Positions 24,099 to 31,590 of a stretch of DNA of 64,000 bases are shown here, piece by piece. Location: NCBI GenBank assembly GCA_003161435.1, contig PMOS01000012.1, positions 62,001 to 126,000 of the forward strand, in the 5' to 3' direction. Every line of letters starts with the position of its first letter. Position 1 is the stretch's first letter. The position numbers and the translations under genes were made by a program. This stretch comes from Vulcanimicrobiota bacterium. GTDB lineage: Bacteria; Vulcanimicrobiota; Vulcanimicrobiia; Vulcanimicrobiales; Vulcanimicrobiaceae. The notes under the pieces are model-generated. The model did not search any database, had not been told where the DNA came from, and saw nothing but the letters and a program-made list of their open reading frames with translations.

Positions 24099-24718
24099 AT
24101 CACTCCTTTAGCTCGGATGCCTCAGATGGAGACTGGAGTAGCGCTCGGCAACAACGGCCGCGTCCGGACGGATGCGAACCCGGGACCTAGCCGGCTCGAT
24201 TCCGCCTCGCGAACGCCTTCTTCGTTTGCTTGATCGATGGGAGTTCGGACGACCCGATGCGGCAGTTCTCATACATCGCGAGTCGCCTCGTCAATGTGCT
24301 GGCGTATTGCCGCGTCTACCGGCTCCTGAATGAGCCGCATCTGTTCATCTGTTGGGTCTCTGCCATTGCGGCTCGGATTCGTGCCGCTGTGTCGTCGCTC
24401 GTCGCGGCGAGCACAGCCTCGCGCAGTGCATCAGCGTCCATGCGGCCATTATAGCGCCCGGCCGGGATTGGCTTCCACCATTTTTTCCACCATACGCTGC
24501 ACGCACACGCGGGACGAGGCGGGATCAGTCGGTATGATCGAGGGCCGAATCCCTCACGAAACAACACGTTCCGGTTGGAATCGCGTCGGGCAAGGCTTTT
24601 TCCCGGCGGTCCCTTCAGCCGCGTTCCGCGACCCTCCAGCCGACCTTCGGTGCACGCGGCGAGGGCGGCACCCCGGACGCGATGCGCGACCCAAGCGCAA
24701 CTCGCGACCCGACGGTTC
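24099..24718. other. Intergenic, no convincing gene
   Basis: About 620 bases. A short minus-strand frame (from ATG near 24441, MDADALREAVLAATSDDTAA) has no visible ribosome site. A pair of TTCCACCAT motifs at 24473-24493 resembles the pair at 18687-18706. Confidence 0.4.
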
Positions 24719-25468
24719 TTATCGGAGAAACACGTCCCTTCCGTCGAGCCATTTTCCGGCCGGATGCTGTGACGTCACCGCTATCAGCCGGGCAATGAAC
24801 TCGTACGACCGGTCGTTCTGCACGAGGTGATGGGTCAACAAACCGGTTGGTTCAGCTGCATCGTATCGTCCGGACCGGCGTCCGCTCAGGTGATCGATGA
24901 TCGCTGACAAGTACTGAGCGTCCTCGCCGAACGAGGGCGGATCCGTCCAGCTGATCGGCGCGACGTGAGCATTCACCTGGAGAAGCCCCGGCGCGGCGAG
25001 CCGGCTCGGCCGCGGGCCCTTGCGCGAGATGCGTTCGATCCCGTTTCGCGGGAGCAGCCGAAGAAAACGCTCGTCGAAGCCGTGGAAAGGAGGAACAAAT
25101 ACGCCGATCGACTGTCCGTCGAAATACTCTGCGAGCACGCGGCGGCCGCCGGCCAGTTCTCGCGCAACATCCTCTGGAGAGCGCGATGACGGGTATTCAC
25201 TGCTTCCGGCAGTTGCATGGTTTGCGTGCGCCCAACCGTGCTGTAACACGACGACGGATGCTAAGCCCCGTAACCGCTCCGCGAGATCTTGCGTTGCCGA
25301 TTTCGGAATGACGGCCAACGCGAGGGGGATGAATCCAGCGCACCTCAGCAGCCGGTCCAACTGCGGCGTCGGCGCAACGGCGTCGTCATCCCGCCACCAG
25401 AACGTCGCGGTTTCGCCGGATTCGGACCAGAGATCCAGCTCCTGGGCCAAGCCCTGCCAGGCCGTCAC
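24719..25468 (-). CDS. Polysaccharide-deacetylase-like protein
   Basis: 249 residues. FWWRDDDAVAPTPQLDRLL gives the acidic metal motif, HGWAHANH the His pair, and VFVPPFHGFDERF the R/P-F-type motif of NodB-fold carbohydrate esterases. The C-terminal blocks HVAPISWTDPPSFGED and PTGLLTHHLVQN are shared with the broken copy at 17.1-17.7 kb. No signal peptide is seen, so it probably acts in the cytoplasm on a glycan precursor. It lies 18 bases after the methyltransferase gene on the same strand. Confidence 0.8.
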   Translation of the reverse strand: MTAWQGLAQELDLWSESGETATFWWRDDDAVAPTPQLDRLLRCAGFIPLALAVIPKSATQDLAERLRGLASVVVLQHGWAHANHATAGSSEYPSSRSPEDVARELAGGRRVLAEYFDGQSIGVFVPPFHGFDERFLRLLPRNGIERISRKGPRPSRLAAPGLLQVNAHVAPISWTDPPSFGEDAQYLSAIIDHLSGRRSGRYDAAEPTGLLTHHLVQNDRSYEFIARLIAVTSQHPAGKWLDGRDVFLR

Positions 25469-25486
25469 CTCGCGACCGCCCTTCCG

Positions 25487-26146
25487 CTAAACGCCGGTAA
25501 GACAGTAGCTTCTCCATCTGCGGTCTGTGTCACGGTTCACCACCTCGGTCCTGACCGCAACTCGATACCTGCCGGCCGCCAATTCAGCCTCGAACATCCG
25601 AGTCAGCAGAGCTCCATTCCCCAAAGGATTTGGGGATTGATACTGAGAGACGATGATGTAACCGGCCGGGCGGACGAATGCAGAATATCGATCGATCATT
25701 TCAATCGGGCTCTTCAGGGTTGACAGCGAGTCGTTGAATATGACCGCATCGTACTGCACGCCTGCGGGCGGGACGAAGTCCTCGATCGAGGAACTGCACA
25801 GTCGGGCGCTCGGATGCTGCTCTTGGGCTCGTTGAATCGCGGTCCGCGAGATGTCGAAGCCAGTGTACTCGATACGGGCCGTATCGAAGTAATCGATGAG
25901 CACTCCTTCTCCGCACCCCGCATCGAGAACGTGCCCCCTTCGCACAAGCTTGTGGACGTAGCCGGCGATCAGCGCATGGCGAGCGGCCTGACTCAAATCG
26001 CCGAGATCATCCCAATTCCCGTTGCGAAATGTTTCATCCCAATCATCAACGGGAGAATATTGCCGTTGCCACGATTCGGGAGTGTAGCGTTCGCCGCTCA
26101 CGAGGTTCCCATAATTCACGCTCCTGAGATTCTCCTGCGGGCTCAT
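25487..26146 (-). CDS. Class I SAM-dependent methyltransferase
   Basis: 219 residues from ATG 26146, only one base past the stop of the upstream glycosyltransferase; a longer frame is rejected as it overlaps that gene. VLDAGCGEGVLIDYFD is AdoMet motif I, YTGFDISRTAI strand 2, and YDAVIFNDSLSTLKSPIEMI the motif IV region. An N-terminal block (RYTPESWQRQYSPVDDWDET) resembles methyltransferases of sugar or glycan clusters. The likely role is modification of the product of the adjacent glycosyltransferase and deacetylase. Confidence 0.85.
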   Translation of the reverse strand: MSPQENLRSVNYGNLVSGERYTPESWQRQYSPVDDWDETFRNGNWDDLGDLSQAARHALIAGYVHKLVRRGHVLDAGCGEGVLIDYFDTARIEYTGFDISRTAIQRAQEQHPSARLCSSSIEDFVPPAGVQYDAVIFNDSLSTLKSPIEMIDRYSAFVRPAGYIIVSQYQSPNPLGNGALLTRMFEAELAAGRYRVAVRTEVVNRDTDRRWRSYCLTGV

Positions 26147-26147
26147 T

Positions 26148-27302
26148 CTATACCTGAGGAGCGACTCGATCAACGCTGACCGCCGGCTGAGCCATCGACG
26201 CGATCCGCGCGGCGATCCGTTCGGCGGCGTCCGGGTGGGCGAGGCTGCGCGCGCCGGCGCGCAGTCGGAGTGCGATGCGTTCATCGTGCAGCACGTCGTC
26301 GACGACCTTCACCATCTCGTCGCCGTGCGTCGTCTGTAGCGCCGCACCGCGCGCGGTCAGATACCGCAGGTTGCGCTCCTCCTGACCGGGCAGCGGGCGC
26401 AGCAACACCATCGGCAGCCCGGCCGCGAGCGCCTCCGATGTCGACAGACCGCCCGGCTTGGTGACGAGCACGTCGGCGGCGTGCATCCAATCGAAGACGT
26501 TTTCGACGAAGCCGAGGACGCGTACGTCGGCCCCGTCGCGCCGCGCCTCTTCGGCGACGCGCAACTCCAAACGCCGGTTCTTCCCGACGATCACGACCGG
26601 CGTCACCGGTTCGGCCGAGCGTGCGAGCGCGCGCACCGTCGCCGCAACCGGCCCTAGTCCCAGCCCTCCGCCCATCACCAGTGCGACCTCCGCCGCGCGC
26701 GGCAGGCCGAGCGTCTCGCGCAGCGCGCCGCGGTCGGGCGGCGGCTCGCCGAACCTCGGATCGACCGGGATGCCGTCGATCCCGATCCGCTGCGGGTCGA
26801 TCCCGCGTCCGACGAGCGCCGCGCGAATCTCCGGCGTGGCAACCGCGTACGCATCGATGTTGCGGTAGATCCAGAACGGGTGGACGACGAAATCCGTCAC
26901 GATCCCCATCACCGGTATCGACGGATCGTAGAGCCGCTTGTACGCCGACATCACGCCGCACGGGAAGGCATGCGTGCAGACGACGACGCTCGGCTTGAGC
27001 CGCTGCATCAATCCGCGGATGTTGCGGGCGGTGAACTCGCTTGCCCACACGCGAAAGCCGCCGGCCTCGGTCGCGCGCTCGGCCCGATTGTAGATAAAGC
27101 CGTAGAGCTGCGGAATGGTGCGCACCATCCCGATGTAGCCGTCGCTCACCACTTTCGAGAACAGCGACGCGGCGTACCGATAGCTGTCGACGACGTCTCC
27201 GCGCATTCCGCGCGCCGCGAGGCGAGTGCTCACCGCGGCGGCGGCGGCTTTGTGCCCTTCGCCGACGCGCGCCGAGAGGAAGAGGACCGGGCCCTTCGAC
27301 AT
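26148..27302 (-). CDS. MGDG synthase/UgtP-like glycosyltransferase
   Basis: 384 residues. It begins MSKGPVLFLSARVGEGHKAA, the N-terminal block of GT28-like diacylglycerol glycosyltransferases (MGDG synthase, UgtP). CTHAFPCGVMSAYKRL, GIVTDFVVHPFW and the sugar-nucleotide site VLVTKPGGLSTSEALAAGLP support this, as does LPGQEERN. It would build a glycolipid at the inner membrane surface. The start codon ATG 27302 lies inside a dispersed repeat copy. MurG is less likely because of the MGDG-type N-terminal domain. Confidence 0.87.
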   Translation of the reverse strand: MSKGPVLFLSARVGEGHKAAAAAVSTRLAARGMRGDVVDSYRYAASLFSKVVSDGYIGMVRTIPQLYGFIYNRAERATEAGGFRVWASEFTARNIRGLMQRLKPSVVVCTHAFPCGVMSAYKRLYDPSIPVMGIVTDFVVHPFWIYRNIDAYAVATPEIRAALVGRGIDPQRIGIDGIPVDPRFGEPPPDRGALRETLGLPRAAEVALVMGGGLGLGPVAATVRALARSAEPVTPVVIVGKNRRLELRVAEEARRDGADVRVLGFVENVFDWMHAADVLVTKPGGLSTSEALAAGLPMVLLRPLPGQEERNLRYLTARGAALQTTHGDEMVKVVDDVLHDERIALRLRAGARSLAHPDAAERIAARIASMAQPAVSVDRVAPQV

Positions 27303-27314
27303 GCTCAGGACAGG
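27292..27314. repeat. Dispersed short repeat, copy 2, carrying a start codon
   Basis: The plus strand reads CCCTTCGACATGCTCAGGAC, a copy of the element with one change (ACATGC for ACAAGC), which creates the ATG used as start of the glycosyltransferase on the minus strand. Confidence 0.65.
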
Positions 27315-27316
27315 CG

Positions 27317-27532
27317 CTACGCCTGTTCCTCCGGCGGCGCCGCCTCTTCGGCGAGGACGAAGAAGTCGTCGAGGATCTCCTGGGCGAGATCCTCGTCCTC
27401 GAGCAGATCGCCGAACTGGTCCGTTACGACGAACTCGTCGGCTCCTTCGTTGTAGCACACCGCGAACGCGTTGCCTTCGTCGTCCTCGACCAGCCCGACG
27501 ACCTCGAACCGCAGCGCGGTGCCGTCCTCCAT
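27317..27532 (-). CDS. DUF1292-like small acidic protein
   Basis: The frame ends EEAAPPEEQA and contains LRFEVVGLVEDDEGNAFAVC, the pattern of the YrzB/DUF1292 family of small acidic proteins of unknown function, often next to ruvX and mltG. ATG 27532 is the only canonical start but would cut the conserved LKDVLELHMEDG strand. In the same frame ATC at 27631 stands six bases after AAGGAG and would give 104 residues. The true N-terminus is therefore probably upstream of the coordinates given. Confidence 0.75.
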   Translation of the reverse strand: MEDGTALRFEVVGLVEDDEGNAFAVCYNEGADEFVVTDQFGDLLEDEDLAQEILDDFFVLAEEAAPPEEQA

Positions 27533-27637
27533 GTGCAGCTCGAGGACGTCCTTGAGATCGAGCGGATGCTTCTCGACGTTGCCGCCGGGGACGCCGTTGT
27601 CGCCCGGGCTCGCACTGCCGTTGGTATCGATGGGATG

Positions 27638-27643
27638 CTCCTT
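27638..27643 (-). promoter_or_regulatory. Shine-Dalgarno AAGGAG facing an ATC codon
   Basis: On the minus strand AAGGAG, overlapping the mltG stop codon, is followed by CATCCC and ATC (27631) in the DUF1292 frame. No ATG, GTG or TTG is available between it and 27532. The spacing equals that at 15158. Confidence 0.5.
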
Positions 27644-28673
27644 ACTTGAGGTACTGCTCGACGTTCGCGTTGTGCTCTTGCAGCGTCTTCGCGAAGGCCG
27701 AGTGTCCGTCCGGTTTTGCTACGTAGTACAGGTAGTCGGTCTTGGCGGGCGCGAACGCCGCGTCGAGCGACGCCTTGCCGGGGTTCGCGATCGGCGTCGG
27801 CGGGAGCCCGGTGTGGCGATAGGTGTTGTACGGTGAGTCGATCTCGAGATCGCGCTTCGTGATCACGTCGTGATGTTCCGCGAACGTGTACTCGATCGAC
27901 GCGTCGACCTCGAGCGGCATCCCGAGCCGCAAGCGGTTGTAGATCACCGAGGCGATCAGCGGCCGATCTTCATCGGCTTTTCCCTCACGTTCGATCAGCG
28001 AAGCGATCGTCACGACGTCGGGGACGCTGCGCCCCAGCGCGCGCGCCCGCCGCGCCGCGTCGGCAGGGAGCTCGCGCCGAAACTCGTCGACCAAGATCTT
28101 CGCCACGGAGGCCGGCGAATCGTCGATCGGGATCAGGTACGTGCTGGGAAAGAGGTAGCCTTCGAGGTTCTGCGTCCTCGCCCCATCGACGCTGATACCG
28201 CCGGCCTGCAAGAACGTGCGCTCGTAGAGGCCGGCATCGCCGAGCGACCGGTCAGCCAGCGTTCGCGCAACCTCGCGCGCCGTGTACCCCTCCGGAATCG
28301 TCACCCAGACGGCGAACTGTTCCCCGCGCACGATGCGCTGCAGCACCGCATCGCTCGTTTGGTGGGCAGGGAAGCGATATTCGCCGGCCTTCACGTCGTT
28401 GTCGACGTGGCGCAGCCGCGCGAGCAGCCGGAATACGAGCGGGTTCGCCAGCACGCCTTTGTCGTGCAACAGGCCGGCGACTTGGCCGAAGGTCGAGCCG
28501 CGCGGGATCACGACGTCGGTCTGCTCGGTCGGGAGCGTGTGATCGACGTAGACCGCGTCGCGGAACCACAGCGACGCCGCCCCGACGATCACGCCGACGC
28601 CGACGATGGTGGCGAACGCGAGCCCGATCAGCGCGCGGCCGGCCCGATTCACCGCGGCTTGCGGGCTTGCCAC
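27642..28673 (-). CDS. mltG: Endolytic murein transglycosylase MltG
   Basis: MltG cleaves nascent glycan strands and sets their length. The 343-residue protein has one N-terminal TM helix (about 12-36), a LysM-like region (VVIPRGSTFGQVAGLLHDKG), GYLFPSTY at 172-179, the catalytic Glu228 in TIASLIERE, and the signature SPYNTYRHTGLPPTPIANPG. It acts at the outer face of the inner membrane. GTG 28673 starts 25 bases inside ruvX, so translation is coupled. Confidence 0.95.
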   Translation of the reverse strand: MASPQAAVNRAGRALIGLAFATIVGVGVIVGAASLWFRDAVYVDHTLPTEQTDVVIPRGSTFGQVAGLLHDKGVLANPLVFRLLARLRHVDNDVKAGEYRFPAHQTSDAVLQRIVRGEQFAVWVTIPEGYTAREVARTLADRSLGDAGLYERTFLQAGGISVDGARTQNLEGYLFPSTYLIPIDDSPASVAKILVDEFRRELPADAARRARALGRSVPDVVTIASLIEREGKADEDRPLIASVIYNRLRLGMPLEVDASIEYTFAEHHDVITKRDLEIDSPYNTYRHTGLPPTPIANPGKASLDAAFAPAKTDYLYYVAKPDGHSAFAKTLQEHNANVEQYLK

Positions 28674-29056
28674 GTTTCGAGAATCCCCACCGCAGCCAAC
28701 TGGTCGACCACCTTCTTGCGTTTCGCCCGCGAGACGTCGGCGGCGATCAATGCCTTCTGCGCCGCCGCGGTCGTCAACCGTTCGTCGACGCGCGCGATCT
28801 CGCCGTCGAACGCGCGCGCGAGGTGCGTCACGAACGCGTCGATCTGTTCGCTCGCCAACGCACGCTCACCGCTGAGCGTGAGCGGATCGCCGACGACGAT
28901 CGTGCGGGCACCGCGCTCGCGCGCGATCGCGACGATCGCTGCGACGTCGTCGCGGACGTTGCGGCGCTCGACCGTAGAGTGCGGGAAAGCGAACGTTCCT
29001 TCGCCGACGGCTACACCAATGCGCCGCGTTCCGACGTCGAGCGCGATCACCGTCAC
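28649..29056 (-). CDS. ruvX: RuvX/YqgF RNase H-like protein (pre-16S rRNA 5' processing)
   Basis: 135 residues. Conserved acidic sites are in VIALDVGTRRIGVAVGE, VVGDPLTLSGE and DERLTTAAAQKAL, as in YqgF, which trims the 5' end of 16S rRNA and is annotated as a putative Holliday junction resolvase. The start is GTG 29056 in a GTGA overlap with recO, and the 3' end overlaps mltG. Confidence 0.93.
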   Translation of the reverse strand: MTVIALDVGTRRIGVAVGEGTFAFPHSTVERRNVRDDVAAIVAIARERGARTIVVGDPLTLSGERALASEQIDAFVTHLARAFDGEIARVDERLTTAAAQKALIAADVSRAKRKKVVDQLAAVGILETWQARKPR

Positions 29057-29808
29057 GAGGAGAATTCGTAGACCAGCGCGCGTGCCTTTGGGCGCCGGCC
29101 GAGATGCCAGGTGACGATGTCGTCGGCGGCCCGAGCGACGCGCAGCGTCGCGAGCAGTGCCGCTCCGGAGCCGCGTTCGGCGCCCAGCGCCCGAAAATTG
29201 GCGACGTCGGCGGCATCGAAGGCGTGCGCGTCACCCCGCGCCCCGTAGCATCGCTCGCAGCCCAGGCCCCCGGCTTCGAGGTCCAACCACGCCCGAGCCT
29301 GTCCTGAGCTTGTCGAAGGCGTGAACCCCGCGCCGCAACGCACGCACGCATCGTCCGCCGGCGCCAGACCGAGCGCGTTCAGCAGGCGCAGCTGAAAGCG
29401 CGGCACCAGACCGGCAGGCGATCCGCTCGCCGCGACGGCGCCGATCGCGCCGGCCAGCAGCGCGTAGATCTCCGGCAGCGCGAGCTCCGGCTCGCAGAAC
29501 AGGTCGATCGTCTCGGCGAACAGCGACGCGGTCGCTAGTGCATCGGGGCGCACGAGCCCGTTCCAGTATGACGCGATCGTGCGCACCTCGGTGATGACGT
29601 CGAGCGAGCGCCCCTTGTGCAGCGCGACGCGGATCTCGGCCAGCGGTTCGAGCCGCCCGCCCATGGCGCTGCGCGGGCGTCGAACGCCTTTGGCGACGGC
29701 GTCGACCTTGCCCCGCTCGCGCGTGAGGAGCGTGTAAACACGATCGGCCTCGCCGAGCGGTCGCGCGCGCAGCACGATCGCGTCGGTGGTGGAGCTCCGG
29801 GAGGTCAT
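29053..29808 (-). CDS. recO: DNA repair protein RecO
   Basis: 251 residues with the OB-fold N-terminus (DAIVLRARPLGEADRVYTLL, then GKVDAVAKGVRRPRS) and zinc ligands Cys155, Cys158, Cys184 and Cys187. RecO loads RecA with RecR at gaps. The residues TPSTSSGQARA (163-173) between the two Cys pairs are encoded by a copy of the dispersed repeat, an apparent in-frame insertion in the zinc loop. It is coupled by ATGA to the CorC-like gene upstream and by GTGA to ruvX downstream. Confidence 0.93.
   Translation of the reverse strand: MTSRSSTTDAIVLRARPLGEADRVYTLLTRERGKVDAVAKGVRRPRSAMGGRLEPLAEIRVALHKGRSLDVITEVRTIASYWNGLVRPDALATASLFAETIDLFCEPELALPEIYALLAGAIGAVAASGSPAGLVPRFQLRLLNALGLAPADDACVRCGAGFTPSTSSGQARAWLDLEAGGLGCERCYGARGDAHAFDAADVANFRALGAERGSGAALLATLRVARAADDIVTWHLGRRPKARALVYEFSS
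29298..29319. repeat. Dispersed short repeat, copy 3, inside recO
   Basis: The plus strand reads CCTGTCCTGAGCTTGTCGAA. It is in frame with recO and adds about 11 residues to the loop between the zinc-binding CxxC pairs. Confidence 0.75.
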
Positions 29809-31106
29809 GCAGGTCGGGCGCTGGCGGCTTCGGCTTGAGGGACGTCTTCGCTTTGATGCGTGAGCACGCGGACGGCCAAGATACGCCGGCCCCGCGTACG
29901 ATCGACGCGCAGCCAAATCCCGTTGCCGGCCTCGATCTCCTCACCCTCGCGCGGCAGGCGGCCGAACAATCCGACGATATAGCCGCCAATCGTCTCGAAC
30001 TCTTCGTGCGGCAGCGTGATCCCGAGCGCGTTGTTGACGTCCTCGATGTTCGTGCCGGCCTCGACGACCCACTCGTCGTCGCTCAGCCGGCGGATCGCTT
30101 CTTCTTCGCCTTCGTCGTGCTCGTCGCGAATCTCGCCGACGATCTCCTCGAGCAGATCCTCCATCGTGACCAAACCGGCGGTGCCGCCGTACTCGTCGAG
30201 CACGATCGCCAGCGAGTACTTGCCGCGCTGCATCTCGCGCAGCAGCTCGGAGATACGCTTGTTCTCCGGCACCAGCGTAACCGGCCGCATCAACGTGCGC
30301 AGGTTCGTCGACGCGATCGTCCCGTTGGAGAGCGCGATCAGCAGCTCGCGGTCGTGGACGACCCCGATGACGTTGTCGACCGTCTCATCGTAGACCGGCA
30401 GCTTCGAGTAGCCTTCGGCGATGACGAGGTCCAGAGCGCGGCGCGGTGACGACGTGACGCTGACGGTGACCATATCGGTGCGCGGGGTCATCACCTCGCG
30501 CACGATCGTGTCGCCGAACTCGATGATCGAGTGGATCAGCTCGCGCTCTTCTTCCTCGAGAACCTTTTGCTCGACGCCGACGTTGACCAGGGTCTTGATA
30601 TCGTCCTCGGTCACGTACGGCCCACCGTGCGGGTGCCCGCCGAAGATCCGCACCAGACCGTCGGTGATCCACAAGAACGCCGCGGTGAGCGGGGTCAAGC
30701 ACCCTTTGACCATGTTGAGCAGCGGCGCGATCCGCAGCGCCGTGCGGTCCCCGGTGCTCACCGCCACCGTCTTGGGCAGGATCTCGCCGAACACCAGGAT
30801 CGCGATCGTCATCACGACGGTCGACCAGACGACGGCGTGCGGAACGCCCCACTGCAAGAACAGATAGGTGGCCAGCGAGTCGGCCGCCAGCAAGACGAAC
30901 GTGCTGCCGATCAGCACGGTGGTGAGCGTCCGGTTGCGGTCCTCGACCAGCCGCACGAGCCGCGCCGCTCCGCGGATCTTCTTTTCGAGCAGCGCGCGAG
31001 CGCGGATTCGGCTGGTGGCGACAATTGCCGCCTCTGATGCCGCGAAGAAGGCGGCCACGCCCACCAACAGGACGAGCGCTGCGACCTCGGGCCATTTCGA
31101 CGTCAT
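29805..31106 (-). CDS. CNNM/CorC-type (HlyC/CorC family) membrane protein
   Basis: 433 residues. A DUF21/CNNM membrane domain with about four helices covers residues 1-180 (LVLLVGVAAFFAASEAAIVA, then FGEILPKTVAV). Two CBS domains cover about 200-320 (VMTPRTDMVTVSV, then PENKRISELLREMQ), and a CorC_HlyC domain ends the protein (EIVGEIRDEHDEGEEE, then TIGGYIVGLFGRLPREGE). Family members are linked to Mg2+ transport or efflux. It lies upstream of recO in an ATGA overlap. Confidence 0.93.
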   Translation of the reverse strand: MTSKWPEVAALVLLVGVAAFFAASEAAIVATSRIRARALLEKKIRGAARLVRLVEDRNRTLTTVLIGSTFVLLAADSLATYLFLQWGVPHAVVWSTVVMTIAILVFGEILPKTVAVSTGDRTALRIAPLLNMVKGCLTPLTAAFLWITDGLVRIFGGHPHGGPYVTEDDIKTLVNVGVEQKVLEEEERELIHSIIEFGDTIVREVMTPRTDMVTVSVTSSPRRALDLVIAEGYSKLPVYDETVDNVIGVVHDRELLIALSNGTIASTNLRTLMRPVTLVPENKRISELLREMQRGKYSLAIVLDEYGGTAGLVTMEDLLEEIVGEIRDEHDEGEEEAIRRLSDDEWVVEAGTNIEDVNNALGITLPHEEFETIGGYIVGLFGRLPREGEEIEAGNGIWLRVDRTRGRRILAVRVLTHQSEDVPQAEAASARPA

Positions 31107-31197
31107 TGGGGCGTCGGGCCGCGTTTGCCCGAGGGTAGAGGGTCGGTACTCAAGCGGGGGTCATTATAACACACCGTTGCCGCCAGCCCGTGAGCCG

Positions 31198-31590
31198 TCA
31201 GCGAGCGAGGACGCCGCAGAGGACCGCGATGCCGGCCGCGAGCGCGGCGAGTGCTGCGAGCAGGACGCCGGCCGCCGCAACGTCCTTCGCGCGCTTCGCG
31301 AGCGGATGGTTTTGCGGCGACGCCAGGTCGACGACGGCTTCGAGCGCCGTGTTGAAGAGTTCCGCCGTGACGACCAGCCCGATTGCGAGGGCAACGATCC
31401 CCCAGCCGAGCGGCGCGAGGCGCACCCAGATCCCGCCCGCGACGACCACCACCGCGAGCACCGCGTGGATCCGCAGGTTCGGTTGCGTGCGCCAGGCTGC
31501 AGCTAAGCCCGCGAACGCGTAGCCGAACGAGGCACCCACGCCGTGACGGCGCGGGCCGCCGTCAGCCGAGGTCGGCGAGCGTGAGGTCAC
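31198..31590 (-). CDS. dgkA: DgkA-family lipid kinase (undecaprenol/diacylglycerol kinase)
   Basis: About 130 residues with three membrane helices and the family signature ELFNTALEAVVDLASPQNHP followed by AKRAKDVAAAGVL. These small kinases phosphorylate undecaprenol (Gram-positives) or diacylglycerol. The start is uncertain: GTG 31590, overlapping the upstream gene by 29 bases, gives a normal length; GTG 31539 is the alternative. Its place near ybeY and recO matches the Firmicutes gene order. Confidence 0.9.
   Translation of the reverse strand: MTSRSPTSADGGPRRHGVGASFGYAFAGLAAAWRTQPNLRIHAVLAVVVVAGGIWVRLAPLGWGIVALAIGLVVTAELFNTALEAVVDLASPQNHPLAKRAKDVAAAGVLLAALAALAAGIAVLCGVLAR

Noticed and set aside
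24155-24195. Possible tRNA T-arm (GGGTTCGCATCC on the minus strand)
   Set aside because: The stem does not pair over five bases and no acceptor or anticodon arm fits around it.
24316-24567. 83-codon minus-strand frame
   Set aside because: No Shine-Dalgarno, odd composition at the start, and it spans the paired TTCCACCAT motif. At best the last 41 codons might be a small gene.
26148-27302. MurG
   Set aside because: The N-terminal block GEGHKAAA with YNR and CTHAFPCG motifs fits MGDG-synthase/UgtP-type enzymes better, and no mur genes are adjacent.
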